From positions 1-35,365 of the forward strand of contig CAJTXS010000015.1 of NCBI GenBank assembly GCA_910583735.1: DNA of 35,365 bases. The letters are read 5' to 3'. This document shows positions 1 through 7,694 of the stretch, in pieces; positions within the stretch are counted from its first letter, which is position 1, and every line of letters begins with the position of its first letter. The translations under genes and the position numbers were made by a program. Source of the DNA: an uncultured Christensenella sp. GTDB taxonomy: Bacteria; Bacillota; Clostridia; Christensenellales; UBA3700. Below the pieces are notes generated by a model. It worked only from the letters and a program-made list of their open reading frames with translations. It made no database searches and was not told the DNA's origin.

Positions 1-707
1 ACGCCTTTACGAGCGGAGGCAGTCTCGCATTTAACGACGCGGTGCAGCATCCCGTAGTCAAGATAACGGACGGCAGCGGCAACGCGGTTACGGATGCGGA
101 AGTATCATATACCGACGGCGCAGACAATGCGATAACGTCCAAGTGGACGGGCAGCTATGTCGTAAAGTTAAGCATAGATACGGGCAAGTACGCGATAGAC
201 GGCATGGATATATGCGAGTATACGATAGTCGTGGACAGCGCAGGCAAAGGCGAGTATAAGATAATATCTATCGAGATAGGCGGGGAGTACAAGAGGAACT
301 ACAGGGTAGGCGAGAGCTTCGACAGCTACGGCATGGTAGTGAGGGGAGTATATCCCGACGGCGAGAAGATAGAGCTTGTCAGCGGCGACTACAGCTATAC
401 GGGCGGAGAGTTGCTTGTCGAGGGCGACAACACTGTTACGGTAAGCTATGGGGATATCAGCGCAAGTATTGTAGTTAAGGCGGGCAGCGTAATGGGCGCC
501 GATTTCGACGGCGGGCAGTATGTGAGCAAGAAGATATACATCATTACGATAGCGGCAATAGGCGTATTGCTGATTGTGTGCATATTGCTCGGCGCAACCA
601 ATATCAAACTCGTCAAGAGCAGAAATAAGATAAGTAAAGATAACGTCGACGGTTACGACGGCAAAGATAATCGCTCGTCGAAAGACGACGACATTGCCGA
701 CGATTAA
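1..707 (+). CDS. C-terminal part of an Ig-like-domain surface protein with one membrane anchor (partial)
   Basis: The frame is open from the first bases of the window (codons begin at base 3), so the gene starts upstream and the GTG at 42 is internal. The visible protein has a beta-rich repeat, then a bacterial Ig-like (Big_3-type) domain around bases 270-480, recognisable by YRVGESFDSYGMVVRGVYPDG and a terminal TVTVSYGDISASIVV. A hydrophobic span follows (IYIITIAAIGVLLIVCILLG, about 534-593) and then a short charged, Asp/Lys-rich tail that should be cytoplasmic. The role is inferred as an extracellular binding or adhesion protein held by a C-terminal membrane helix; there is no LPXTG motif. 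An intrinsic terminator follows directly. The ligand cannot be told. Confidence 0.75.
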   Translation, partial: AFTSGGSLAFNDAVQHPVVKITDGSGNAVTDAEVSYTDGADNAITSKWTGSYVVKLSIDTGKYAIDGMDICEYTIVVDSAGKGEYKIISIEIGGEYKRNYRVGESFDSYGMVVRGVYPDGEKIELVSGDYSYTGGELLVEGDNTVTVSYGDISASIVVKAGSVMGADFDGGQYVSKKIYIITIAAIGVLLIVCILLGATNIKLVKSRNKISKDNVDGYDGKDNRSSKDDDIADD

Positions 708-749
708 AAAAATTATATTGTCGACTGATGTCGGTATAATACGATCACA

Positions 750-783
750 CCCTCGCGGGCGATTGCCGCGGGGGCATTTTTTT
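750..783 (+). terminator. Rho-independent terminator of the surface-protein gene
   Basis: A 9-bp GC-rich stem (CCCTCGCGG at 750-758 with CCGCGGGGG at 766-774, one G-U pair) is followed by a run of seven T at 777-783. The U tract is only on the plus strand, so it serves the upstream gene and not the convergent kinase gene that ends at 782. Confidence 0.85.
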
Positions 784-1750
784 ACAGCGAATGAATTTCA
801 AGTTCATGCTCGAGGTTATCGATAAATAATCGAAGATTGTCGTCGCAAGCCTTGCCGATGTTGCAGTAGTGATTGCCTTCGGCAAGCGCGGCGTATATCG
901 CGCTCTTTAGGCGGTAGTTTTCGCTAAGAGGGCGCAGACGAGCATATTTATTAAGCAGTCCGTACTCTTTGCCCGACGCGCAGTCGAATTGAAACAGTTC
1001 GTATTCGCTGTCTCCCCACATGCTTGCTATCGGGTCGATTACGGCTGCAACGCTCACTTTTTCTTTATCGATCAATATATTGTCTGTGTTGAGGTCGCCG
1101 TGTATGAGCGAGGCGTAGGGCGGATTATCGAGCGCTTTGTCGATTACTTCGAGCGTGCGAAAGTATACAGCCTCGTGCTTTTTGCCGAGCAGTCCCGCCT
1201 CTGCGCCGCGAGATATGTTGCGCACACTATCTTTTGCCTTGGCTATATAATAATCTTTCCAACCGCTATACCTGCCGCCGTTAATGCAAGAAGCGTCGTC
1301 TATAGCTCCGTAGCCGCTGCCTTTAAGAGAATGCAACCGAGCGGCAATCTCGGCAATCTCATGCCCCAGCCTGTCGCGTTCTCTCTCGCTTAGCCCGGCG
1401 GTGTCCGTGGCGGAACTCGCATTTATCAGGCTCATGAGCAGCGCGCAGTTTTCGCCGTCGTCATATGTCCCGTATATTTCGGGCAGGGGAATATCGCCGC
1501 CCTTCAGCGCAAGATACCACAGCGCCTCGCGCTCGTTGTCGCCCGACTTGTTGTATATCTTAATCGCCGCTGTATACGGCGGTTTGCTCAGTTTGATTGC
1601 ATATACTTTGCCATAATAGCCCGAGCCTATCGCTGCGCAGCCTATAAGCAATGCAGTGTCAAAGGTCGCCTTGACGGCTTTTATTATAAAGTCTGATGGC
1701 GTGTTGCTGTTATAACTCATATTGCTTCTCGAATAGAGCTGTCCGCTCAT
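782..1750 (-). CDS. APH/fructosamine-kinase-fold small-molecule kinase
   Basis: Protein-kinase-like phosphotransferase of the aminoglycoside phosphotransferase (APH) superfamily, 322 aa. A Gly-rich loop (GSGYYGKVY, residues 42-50), a likely ATP lysine (AAIKIY, K64), the catalytic loop HGDLNTDNIL (H217, D219, N224) and the metal-binding VIDP (D239) are all present, so it should be active. It lies 33 nt downstream of the riboflavin transporter gene on the same strand and is probably co-transcribed under the FMN riboswitch. The substrate is unknown: fructosamine, choline-like and antibiotic kinases share this fold. The first ATG has no clear Shine-Dalgarno; the ATG at 1720 (MSYNSNTPSD) preceded by GAGAAG is an alternative start. 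Confidence 0.75.
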   Translation of the reverse strand: MSGQLYSRSNMSYNSNTPSDFIIKAVKATFDTALLIGCAAIGSGYYGKVYAIKLSKPPYTAAIKIYNKSGDNEREALWYLALKGGDIPLPEIYGTYDDGENCALLMSLINASSATDTAGLSERERDRLGHEIAEIAARLHSLKGSGYGAIDDASCINGGRYSGWKDYYIAKAKDSVRNISRGAEAGLLGKKHEAVYFRTLEVIDKALDNPPYASLIHGDLNTDNILIDKEKVSVAAVIDPIASMWGDSEYELFQFDCASGKEYGLLNKYARLRPLSENYRLKSAIYAALAEGNHYCNIGKACDDNLRLFIDNLEHELEIHSL

Positions 1751-1783
1751 ATAAGGTTAGCGGCTGCGGCACGGAATAGCGCA

Positions 1784-2566
1784 TTAATTGCGACAGCTTT
1801 CGTCGCTCGCGTCTCCTGCCGTATGAGGCGAGGCATCGGCGCAACCGGCTTTGTCGTCGCAATCGTCGGTATTGCAATCGCCCTTGCCGATATTGTCGCT
1901 GTCGGTATTTGCGATATCGTCCGTGGCGCGGTCATTGCCGTTAACGCTTGTCTCTCGGACGCTCGCATCTGTCTTTGTCTTGCCATCGCTCATATACCTG
2001 CCCACCTTGAACTTGGCGGCGATGCTGCTCAGATTCATGAGGTTGAGTATCAGATTGGACAGCACGAGCGAGACCGCGCATTGCAGTATGTCCCAAGGCA
2101 GTTGGAGCAGCGCGCCGCTCAATCTCGTTGCAGGCGAGTCGCCTTCGCCCCAAAAGAGCACGCTCGTTGCAAAGTATCCCGCAACCATTACCGCTCCCGC
2201 GATGAGACAGCACACCGCATCGGATAATATCTTGACTACCGTCTTAGGATGCTTGCCGATCAGCTTGGGCGCGGCATAGCGCAGCAGCACTCCTGCGAGC
2301 GCGCCTTCTATAGCTTTGATGAACAGCGAGAATACGGCTGTAGGGGGATAAACCGCGATATCGGCAAGCAGAGCTCCGAGTCCGCCCGCTATTGACGCGG
2401 GCAGCGGTCCGAACAGCGCGGCGGTAATGAATATCATTGTGTCGCCGATGTTGATGTAACCCGTGCCGATATTGACGCCTATCATTGTAAAGGCAAATAC
2501 GAGCGCGGTCATAAGACCTGTGAGCGCGGCAAACAATACCGGCATTTTGAAAGCGTTTTTTTTCAT
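1784..2566 (-). CDS. ribU: ECF transporter S component, riboflavin-type (RibU-like)
   Basis: Substrate-binding membrane subunit of an energy-coupling-factor transporter, taking up riboflavin with shared EcfA/EcfT subunits that must be encoded elsewhere. The first ~190 residues form about six hydrophobic segments, starting with MPVLFAALTGLMTALVFAFT and including INIGDTMIFITAALFGPLPA, a typical S-component pattern. The specificity call rests mainly on the FMN riboswitch in its leader. AGAGGTG lies 4 nt before the ATG at 2566. The protein is longer than usual (260 aa) because of a ~70-residue hydrophilic tail rich in Asp, Asn, Thr and Cys after KVGRYMSDGK; this is not part of the S-component fold and its role is unknown. 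Confidence 0.85.
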   Translation of the reverse strand: MKKNAFKMPVLFAALTGLMTALVFAFTMIGVNIGTGYINIGDTMIFITAALFGPLPASIAGGLGALLADIAVYPPTAVFSLFIKAIEGALAGVLLRYAAPKLIGKHPKTVVKILSDAVCCLIAGAVMVAGYFATSVLFWGEGDSPATRLSGALLQLPWDILQCAVSLVLSNLILNLMNLSSIAAKFKVGRYMSDGKTKTDASVRETSVNGNDRATDDIANTDSDNIGKGDCNTDDCDDKAGCADASPHTAGDASDESCRN

Positions 2567-2608
2567 AGAACACCTCTGTCAAAGATTAACGAAATGTTCC
2601 TTAAAAGC

Positions 2609-2637
2609 AAAAAAGTTCTTTCGCGATGCGAAAGAAC
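2609..2637 (-). terminator. Riboswitch expression-platform terminator
   Basis: A perfect 10-bp stem (GTTCTTTCGC / GCGAAAGAAC, loop of 3) lies at 2615-2637 and is followed on the minus strand by six T (2614-2609). It sits between the FMN aptamer and the ribU ribosome binding site. This is where FMN binding would be expected to stop transcription. Confidence 0.9.
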
Positions 2638-2660
2638 AGCCATATAGCGATATGATAGCT

Positions 2661-2780
2661 TTCTTTCCCATTCTGACTTTACAGGCGGTTGCGGAATCTC
2701 ACCGCATCAACTGTTGGGGCTGTAGGACTAATCCGCTCTTAGCGGCATTACCTCCGGTCGGTTATTACCTGCCCAAAGAA
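2661..2780 (-). promoter_or_regulatory. FMN riboswitch (RFN element)
   Basis: Read on the minus strand, the segment contains the conserved RFN pieces GACCGGAGGTAATGCC, GATGCGGTGAGATTCCGCA and CCTGTAAAGTCAGAATGGGA. It is closed by a P1 helix TTCTTT (2775-2780) with AAAGAA (2661-2666). Members of this class bind FMN and repress riboflavin synthesis or uptake genes. The terminator hairpin and the transporter gene directly downstream fit that use. Confidence 0.93.
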
Positions 2781-2797
2781 ATATTTCGTTTGTACAG

Positions 2798-2826
2798 AGT
2801 ATAGCACCGAGGTATAGCGCTGTCAA
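2798..2826 (-). promoter_or_regulatory. Promoter of the FMN-riboswitch operon
   Basis: On the minus strand TTGACA (2821-2826) and TATACT (2798-2803) are separated by 17 bp. Transcription would start near 2791, just before the P1 helix of the aptamer. Confidence 0.8.
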
Positions 2827-2889
2827 GTATTTTTTCAGGGAAACTTTTAACGTTTTATTGCAGGAGAAAGACTTAGTTGGGCGTAGCTA

Positions 2890-2918
2890 TTGAGATTGAG
2901 GGCGCGCGGGTATATAAT
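2890..2918 (+). promoter_or_regulatory. Promoter upstream of the glmU-like gene
   Basis: TTGAGA (2890-2895), 17 bp spacer, TATAAT (2913-2918). It would give a leader of about 110 nt before the ATG at 3034, which is preceded by TCGGAGGA. It is divergent from the ribU promoter. Confidence 0.65.
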
Positions 2919-3033
2919 AATTAAGGCGTGATATACTGCTTATAAGGATTATTGCGCAATATGGCGGGCGCGTTGCACGTAAAGCGTTGTCGATACATAT
3001 TTTGTAGACGGAATATCTTTCGGAGGATTATGT

Positions 3034-3636
3034 ATGGATAATATTTATATAGCGCCTACCGCTACGGTAGAAGAGGGCGCTGTCATTTTCCCTAACAACT
3101 ATATCGGCGACAACGCCGTAATTAAGAAGGGCGCGGTGCTGCGTCCCAACAATATCATCGAGAACAGCACTGTGGAAGAGGGCGCCGTCGTCACCGCTTC
3201 CGTCCTCGACAACGCCGTCGTCAAGAAGGGCGCGCAGATAGGTCCGTACGCTTATTTGAGAGCGGGAGCCGTGGTGGGCGAGGGCTGTAAAGCAGGCGAC
3301 TTTGTGGAAGTCAAGAATGCCACTCTGGGCGCGGGCAGCAAGGCGTCGCACCTCGCTTATGTGGGCGACTGCGACGTGGGCAAGGAGTGCAATATAGGCT
3401 GCGGCAGCATATTCGTCAATTACGACGGCAAGCAGAAGCATCGCTCGGTAGTAGGCGATAGGGCTTTTATAGGCAGCAACTCCAACATTATAGCCCCCGT
3501 CAGCGTGGGAGACGACGCCTATATCGCTGCGGGCACTACTATTACCGACGACATACCCGCGAGGGCGCTGGTGATAGGTCGCTCCCGTCAGATTGTCAAA
3601 GAAGGCAAGGCGATAGGTAAATTCAAGCTGATTTAA
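3034..3636 (+). CDS. Stand-alone GlmU-type acetyltransferase (left-handed beta-helix)
   Basis: Predicted glucosamine-1-phosphate N-acetyltransferase, making GlcNAc-1-P from acetyl-CoA on the way to UDP-GlcNAc. The 200 residues are almost entirely hexapeptide repeats. They match the C-terminal half of GlmU: IGPYAYLRAGAVVGEG, GDFVEVKNATLGAGSKASHL (H106 at the position of the GlmU catalytic histidine), NIGCGSIFVNYDGKQKHRS and FIGSNSNIIAPVSVGDDAYI. The N-terminal uridylyltransferase domain of ordinary ~450-aa GlmU is absent, and the gene has its own start and SD, so it is not a truncation at the window edge. glmM follows 13 nt later, which supports the amino-sugar role. A separate UTP-transferase must exist elsewhere. 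Confidence 0.85.
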   Translation: MDNIYIAPTATVEEGAVIFPNNYIGDNAVIKKGAVLRPNNIIENSTVEEGAVVTASVLDNAVVKKGAQIGPYAYLRAGAVVGEGCKAGDFVEVKNATLGAGSKASHLAYVGDCDVGKECNIGCGSIFVNYDGKQKHRSVVGDRAFIGSNSNIIAPVSVGDDAYIAAGTTITDDIPARALVIGRSRQIVKEGKAIGKFKLI

Positions 3637-3649
3637 TAAGAGGTGTGAT

Positions 3650-4930
3650 ATGAAATTCGGCACAGACGGTATAAGAGGTCTTGCGGACGGGGCTATGACG
3701 GTAGCGGCGCTCAAGCTGGGCAACGCGCTCGGAGCGGACGGCAAGAGCATATTTGTAGGCAGGGACACCCGTCCCTCGGGAGCTACGATACTCAACGCCT
3801 TTGCGGCGGGAGTAATCCGCGCGGGCGGCAGAGTAATAGACCTCGGCGTTATCCCCACCGCGGGCGTGGCTTATGCTACGGCGCGCGGCTGCGGAGATTA
3901 CGGCGTGGTGATATCCGCCTCGCACAATCCCGAGGAGTATAACGGTCTTAAGGTATTCGACGGCAGCGGCTACAAGCTGGGCGATAAGCGCGAGCAGCTC
4001 ATATCCGAGGCTATGGATAAGGAGATGCAGGGCGATTATACGGGCGCCTTTATACAGGATAAGGTGTATGCCAAGTCTTACGAGGACAGCTTGATACTTG
4101 CGGGCTCCGACCTCGGCGGTATGCGTATTTTACTCGACTGCGCCAACGGCGCGGCGTATCGCATCGCGCCCGAAGTCTTTAGGAAGCTCGGCGCGTCTGT
4201 GACTTGCGTGGGCGTAAATCCCGACGGCGGAATCAACGCGGGGTGCGGTTCCACATGCGTCGATACGCTCAAGGACAGATGCGCGGGCACGGAGTGGGAT
4301 GCGGCGTTCACATTCGACGGCGACAGCGACAGACTGATAGCTATGGACGAGCGCGGCGGTATTATCGACGGCGATAGGATAATGTATTATATCGCTTGCA
4401 GGTGGGCGGCTAAGGGTATGCTTACGCCTAAGATAGCCGTAGGTACGGTATTGAGCAATACGGGTACGGAGATGGCTTTTGCGCAGCAAGGCATACGCTT
4501 TATGCGCAGCGACGTGGGCGATAAATATGTCATGGATAAGATGGGCGAGAGCGGCGCGCCCATAGGCGGAGAGCAGTCGGGGCATATCATACTCGCGCCT
4601 TATTCCACTACGGGCGACGGAATACTCAGCGCGGTGATTTTCGCGTCATTGCTTAAGGAACACGGTATAAAGGCGTCCGAGGCGGGCGCGTATCCTCTCT
4701 ATCCGCAGGTAAGCGAGAGCGTAATAGTCGAGGATAAAGACGCCGTCATCTCGAGCGAGGAGCTTAGCGCGCTCAAGGATAGGTGGACGGCGGCTCTCGG
4801 CGGCGGACGCGTACTGGTGAGAGCGTCGGGCACAGAGCCCAAGATACGCATAATGGCAGAGTGTATGGATATGGACCTTGCCAAAGTATGCGTGAGAGAG
4901 ATAGCCGATATGTGCGTCAAGTTGAGATGA
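3650..4930 (+). CDS. glmM: Phosphoglucosamine mutase GlmM
   Basis: Interconverts glucosamine-6-phosphate and glucosamine-1-phosphate, the substrate for the acetyltransferase encoded just upstream. It belongs to the alpha-D-phosphohexomutase family. Visible features are N-terminal FGTDGIRG, the phosphoserine loop VVISASHNPEEYNG (S91), the metal loop FDGDSDRL and the C-terminal phosphate-binding RASGTEPKIRIM. At 426 aa it is slightly shorter than the common ~445 aa. The SD is AGAGGTG before the ATG. It forms a two-gene operon with the acetyltransferase gene. The family is shared with phosphomannomutases, but the neighbour and the ISASHNP loop favour GlmM. Confidence 0.93.
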   Translation: MKFGTDGIRGLADGAMTVAALKLGNALGADGKSIFVGRDTRPSGATILNAFAAGVIRAGGRVIDLGVIPTAGVAYATARGCGDYGVVISASHNPEEYNGLKVFDGSGYKLGDKREQLISEAMDKEMQGDYTGAFIQDKVYAKSYEDSLILAGSDLGGMRILLDCANGAAYRIAPEVFRKLGASVTCVGVNPDGGINAGCGSTCVDTLKDRCAGTEWDAAFTFDGDSDRLIAMDERGGIIDGDRIMYYIACRWAAKGMLTPKIAVGTVLSNTGTEMAFAQQGIRFMRSDVGDKYVMDKMGESGAPIGGEQSGHIILAPYSTTGDGILSAVIFASLLKEHGIKASEAGAYPLYPQVSESVIVEDKDAVISSEELSALKDRWTAALGGGRVLVRASGTEPKIRIMAECMDMDLAKVCVREIADMCVKLR

Positions 4931-5044
4931 TGTTATGAGATAGCTCGCTCGGCGGCGGCTTTATACGCTGTTGCGATATTGCCTGCCGCGGTATTGAACT
5001 GATAAATATATCTATATCTTCTATCCGCGCTATTGCGGTATATT

Positions 5045-5075
5045 AATGCCGACCGATTTGTTATCGCTCGGCATT
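5045..5075. other. Inverted repeat between convergent genes
   Basis: AATGCCGA and TCGGCATT form an 8-bp stem, extended by CGAT/ATCG across one C-C mismatch with a 5-nt loop. It lies between the convergent glmM and fucosidase genes. Neither side has a good T run, so a bidirectional terminator is only a suggestion. The rest of 4931-5131 shows no gene. Confidence 0.45.
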
Positions 5076-5131
5076 GTCTGTGTCGGTTAATTATACGGTA
5101 AAGTCTTGCGCTCGGCTTGACAATGACAGCT

Positions 5132-6661
5132 TTACTTTACCTCGTCGCTTTGTTTTGCCTTAATTCTGTTTTCTCTTGCTATGTATACGGCGTAATTGAT
5201 CTTGTGAAAGAACTTGATTATTTTACTGTACCACGGCGCGCGCGGCGTCTTGCCGTTGAACGCATAAGGCATCATATACGACAGATACGGTTTAAGTCTG
5301 CAAGATGTGATAACCAGTCTCAGGGCAGAGCACTTTACAGGCTTAAAGGTAGCTATGCGGCTAAATCCTATCGTGGTGATATCGCATACTTTGCGCCACT
5401 TGCCGCCCGACAGAACTTCGATATAAGCGCTCTCCACTCGCTGAGAGTAGTCGCATTGCTCTTTTAGCGCTACTTTGTCTACGAGGCGCTCGCTGCCGAA
5501 GTCGGCGGTTACAGTATACTCGCTCTTTATCTCGTCAAATGTGCAGTAGCTGTCGTCGTCTGCGCCGAGACTGTCCGCATGAGTTTCGCCGCTTGTCGTA
5601 TAGACGCAGTGTATCGGCGCGGAAAAATGTCTGCGCAGCGTATCGCCCAATTTCGACAGAGTAGAGGCGTCCTTTGCGTGTATTCTGCCGTTGCGGTCGG
5701 GCGGGACGTTGAGTAGCAGCATCGAGTTGCCGCCTACCGAGTTGTACCATATATAGAGAAGATTATTGAGCGAGCGTACCGATAAATTCTCCGCTCGGTG
5801 GTAGAACCATCCGGGGCGGATAGATACGTCTACTTCCGCAGGGTACCATATGAACTTGTCATAATCTTCCAGCGCCTTCCTGCTGCCGAGGTCCTCGGCT
5901 ACTATATCTATTCCCTTCTTGCGGAACTCCTTGTCGTCGGCTTGCTGCGAGTTGTCCTCGATTGTCTGAGTGTCGAAGGCGAAAGAGGGCACTACATTCC
6001 ACTCGCTTTTACGCGCGTAGCCCGCCTCGTTGCCCACCCAGCGCACGTCGGGTCCGCAATTGGATATACAGCAATTGGGTTGTAGCGCGCGGATAGTCTC
6101 GTAATAGCGCTTAAAGTCGTATACCTGCTTGGGCTTGCCGTCAAGATAAGACCCGCACGCTCCGTCCAGCCATACGCAGAAGATTTCGCCGTATCCTGTC
6201 AACAGCTCCCTGAGCTGCACTATGTAGAAGTCGTTGTACCTATCGCTGCCGTACAGCGGACAGTTACGGTCCCAAGGCGATAGATATACTCCGAATTTAA
6301 GCCCGTACTTGCGGCAGCTGTCGGAAACCTCTCTTACCACGTCGCCGCTGCCGTTCTTATACGGCGAAGACTTGACGGAGTAATCGGTCGTATCAGTGGG
6401 CCACAGGCAAAAGCCGTCGTGATGCTTGCATGTGAGTATCACGCCCTTTGCGCCCGAGCTCTTGACGGTCTTTATCCATTGGTCGGTGTCTTGAGACGAG
6501 GGATTGAATGCGGATGCGGGCAGAGAGCCGTCGCTCCACTCCTTATTGCAAAATGTATTGATGCCGTAATGTATAAATACGTTGAAGTTATCTCGCATCA
6601 TCGCCTTTTGTGTGCTCGACGGCGTGACGGAAGTGTATAGCTCGAGCCTGCTGTCTGTCAT
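5132..6661 (-). CDS. GH29 alpha-L-fucosidase with C-terminal discoidin-like domain
   Basis: Retaining glycosidase releasing alpha-L-fucose from glycans. The N-terminal barrel has the family signatures FNVFIHYGINTF, KHHDGFCLWPTDTTDYSV (79-96), KFGVYLSPWD and VWLDGACG, in which D166 is the likely nucleophile. After about residue 360 a beta-rich region (TVTADFGSERLVDKVALKEQ onward) resembles an F5/8-type carbohydrate-binding domain. At 509 aa it has normal GH29 length. No signal peptide is present, so it probably acts in the cytoplasm on imported oligosaccharides. AGGGATAGGA precedes the ATG. It is the third minus-strand gene after the TetR and P1-peptidase genes with a 48-nt gap, so it may be in the same operon. 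Confidence 0.9.
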   Translation of the reverse strand: MTDSRLELYTSVTPSSTQKAMMRDNFNVFIHYGINTFCNKEWSDGSLPASAFNPSSQDTDQWIKTVKSSGAKGVILTCKHHDGFCLWPTDTTDYSVKSSPYKNGSGDVVREVSDSCRKYGLKFGVYLSPWDRNCPLYGSDRYNDFYIVQLRELLTGYGEIFCVWLDGACGSYLDGKPKQVYDFKRYYETIRALQPNCCISNCGPDVRWVGNEAGYARKSEWNVVPSFAFDTQTIEDNSQQADDKEFRKKGIDIVAEDLGSRKALEDYDKFIWYPAEVDVSIRPGWFYHRAENLSVRSLNNLLYIWYNSVGGNSMLLLNVPPDRNGRIHAKDASTLSKLGDTLRRHFSAPIHCVYTTSGETHADSLGADDDSYCTFDEIKSEYTVTADFGSERLVDKVALKEQCDYSQRVESAYIEVLSGGKWRKVCDITTIGFSRIATFKPVKCSALRLVITSCRLKPYLSYMMPYAFNGKTPRAPWYSKIIKFFHKINYAVYIARENRIKAKQSDEVK

Positions 6662-6709
6662 GATTTTCCTATCCCTTATTATTGTATGCGCCTTGATATG
6701 GCGGTAAGT

Positions 6710-7690
6710 TTACCGTAAATCGGCTTCGTCCTCTATACGCTCTTCGTCGGACATGTCGCCTATTATCTCGTACTGCGCGCATAAGTCTACGGCATTGGTA
6801 ATAGCTTTGCACATCGCCTCTTCCGCGGCGAGCTGTACGGCGACGAAGTCTATCGCCTTCTTTCTGCCCGTTGCCATTACGAATATGCTGTCGCCGTCGT
6901 AGTCCGTGTGTACGGGCGATATGCGCTTGGCGTATGCGTTGTGAGTGAAAGACGCGAGTTTGTTTGCCTGTACTTTATCGAGGTCGGCGTCGGTAATTAT
7001 GCAGCCGATAGTCGTATTGCCGCCCGTGCCGAAGAGCAGCTTGAGCAGCTTGCCCTCTTTTATACAATCCGATGTGCCGATAAAGTCGCCACTCTTACCC
7101 TTCGCGCCCGCTATCACCTTGCCGCTCTCGTCGATTACGTCCCCGAAAGCGTTGACTGCGACTATCGCGGTGACGGTTATTCCGCATACCTTTGCGCTGG
7201 CGGCGCCCAGTCCGCTCTTGCACGCATGTTTAAGTCCTCTTATCTTGCCTACCGTAGCGCCTCTTCCAGCGCCTACGTTGCCGAACGAGGGGCTCTCGCT
7301 GTCTGCGCGCCTGCATGCCTCTTCGCCCATGGCTGCGTCGGGGTAGCGGTAGACGGAGTCGTTTAAGTCGTAGAGCACCGCGCCGCATACGATAGGCACT
7401 ACCTTGCCGCCTATCTTATATCCGTTGCCCTTGCCGCGCATGTACTCCATTACGCCGCACGATGCCGCAAGTCCGTAAGCGGAGCCGCCCGACAGCACTA
7501 CGGCATTGATCTTTTGCATAGCTTTATCGGGACGCAGTAAGTCGGTCTCGCGCGTTCCGGGCGCGCCGCCGCGCACGTCCGCGCCGCCTGTGCAACCGCT
7601 GTCGCACTTTATGACGGTGACGCCTGTGTAGTCGTCTTGGGCGTTGCCCACCTTGATGCCTTTGGGTATGACTATCTTATCAATCAACAT
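6710..7690 (-). CDS. P1 family (S58/DmpA-type) self-processing peptidase
   Basis: N-terminal-nucleophile hydrolase family of L-aminopeptidases and beta-peptidyl aminopeptidases. Recognisable are GIKVGNAQDDYTGVTVI, VRGGAPGTRETDLL, SGGSAYGLAASCGVMEYM and the autocleavage region GTGGNTTIGCIITDADLDKVQ. Cleavage is expected between N225 and T226, freeing Thr as the nucleophile. At 326 aa it has normal length. It begins 4 nt after the stop of the TetR gene, so the two are almost certainly co-transcribed. The natural substrate of most members is unknown; no signal peptide is seen, so it is cytoplasmic. Confidence 0.9.
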   Translation of the reverse strand: MLIDKIVIPKGIKVGNAQDDYTGVTVIKCDSGCTGGADVRGGAPGTRETDLLRPDKAMQKINAVVLSGGSAYGLAASCGVMEYMRGKGNGYKIGGKVVPIVCGAVLYDLNDSVYRYPDAAMGEEACRRADSESPSFGNVGAGRGATVGKIRGLKHACKSGLGAASAKVCGITVTAIVAVNAFGDVIDESGKVIAGAKGKSGDFIGTSDCIKEGKLLKLLFGTGGNTTIGCIITDADLDKVQANKLASFTHNAYAKRISPVHTDYDGDSIFVMATGRKKAIDFVAVQLAAEEAMCKAITNAVDLCAQYEIIGDMSDEERIEDEADLR

Positions 7691-7694
7691 ATAA

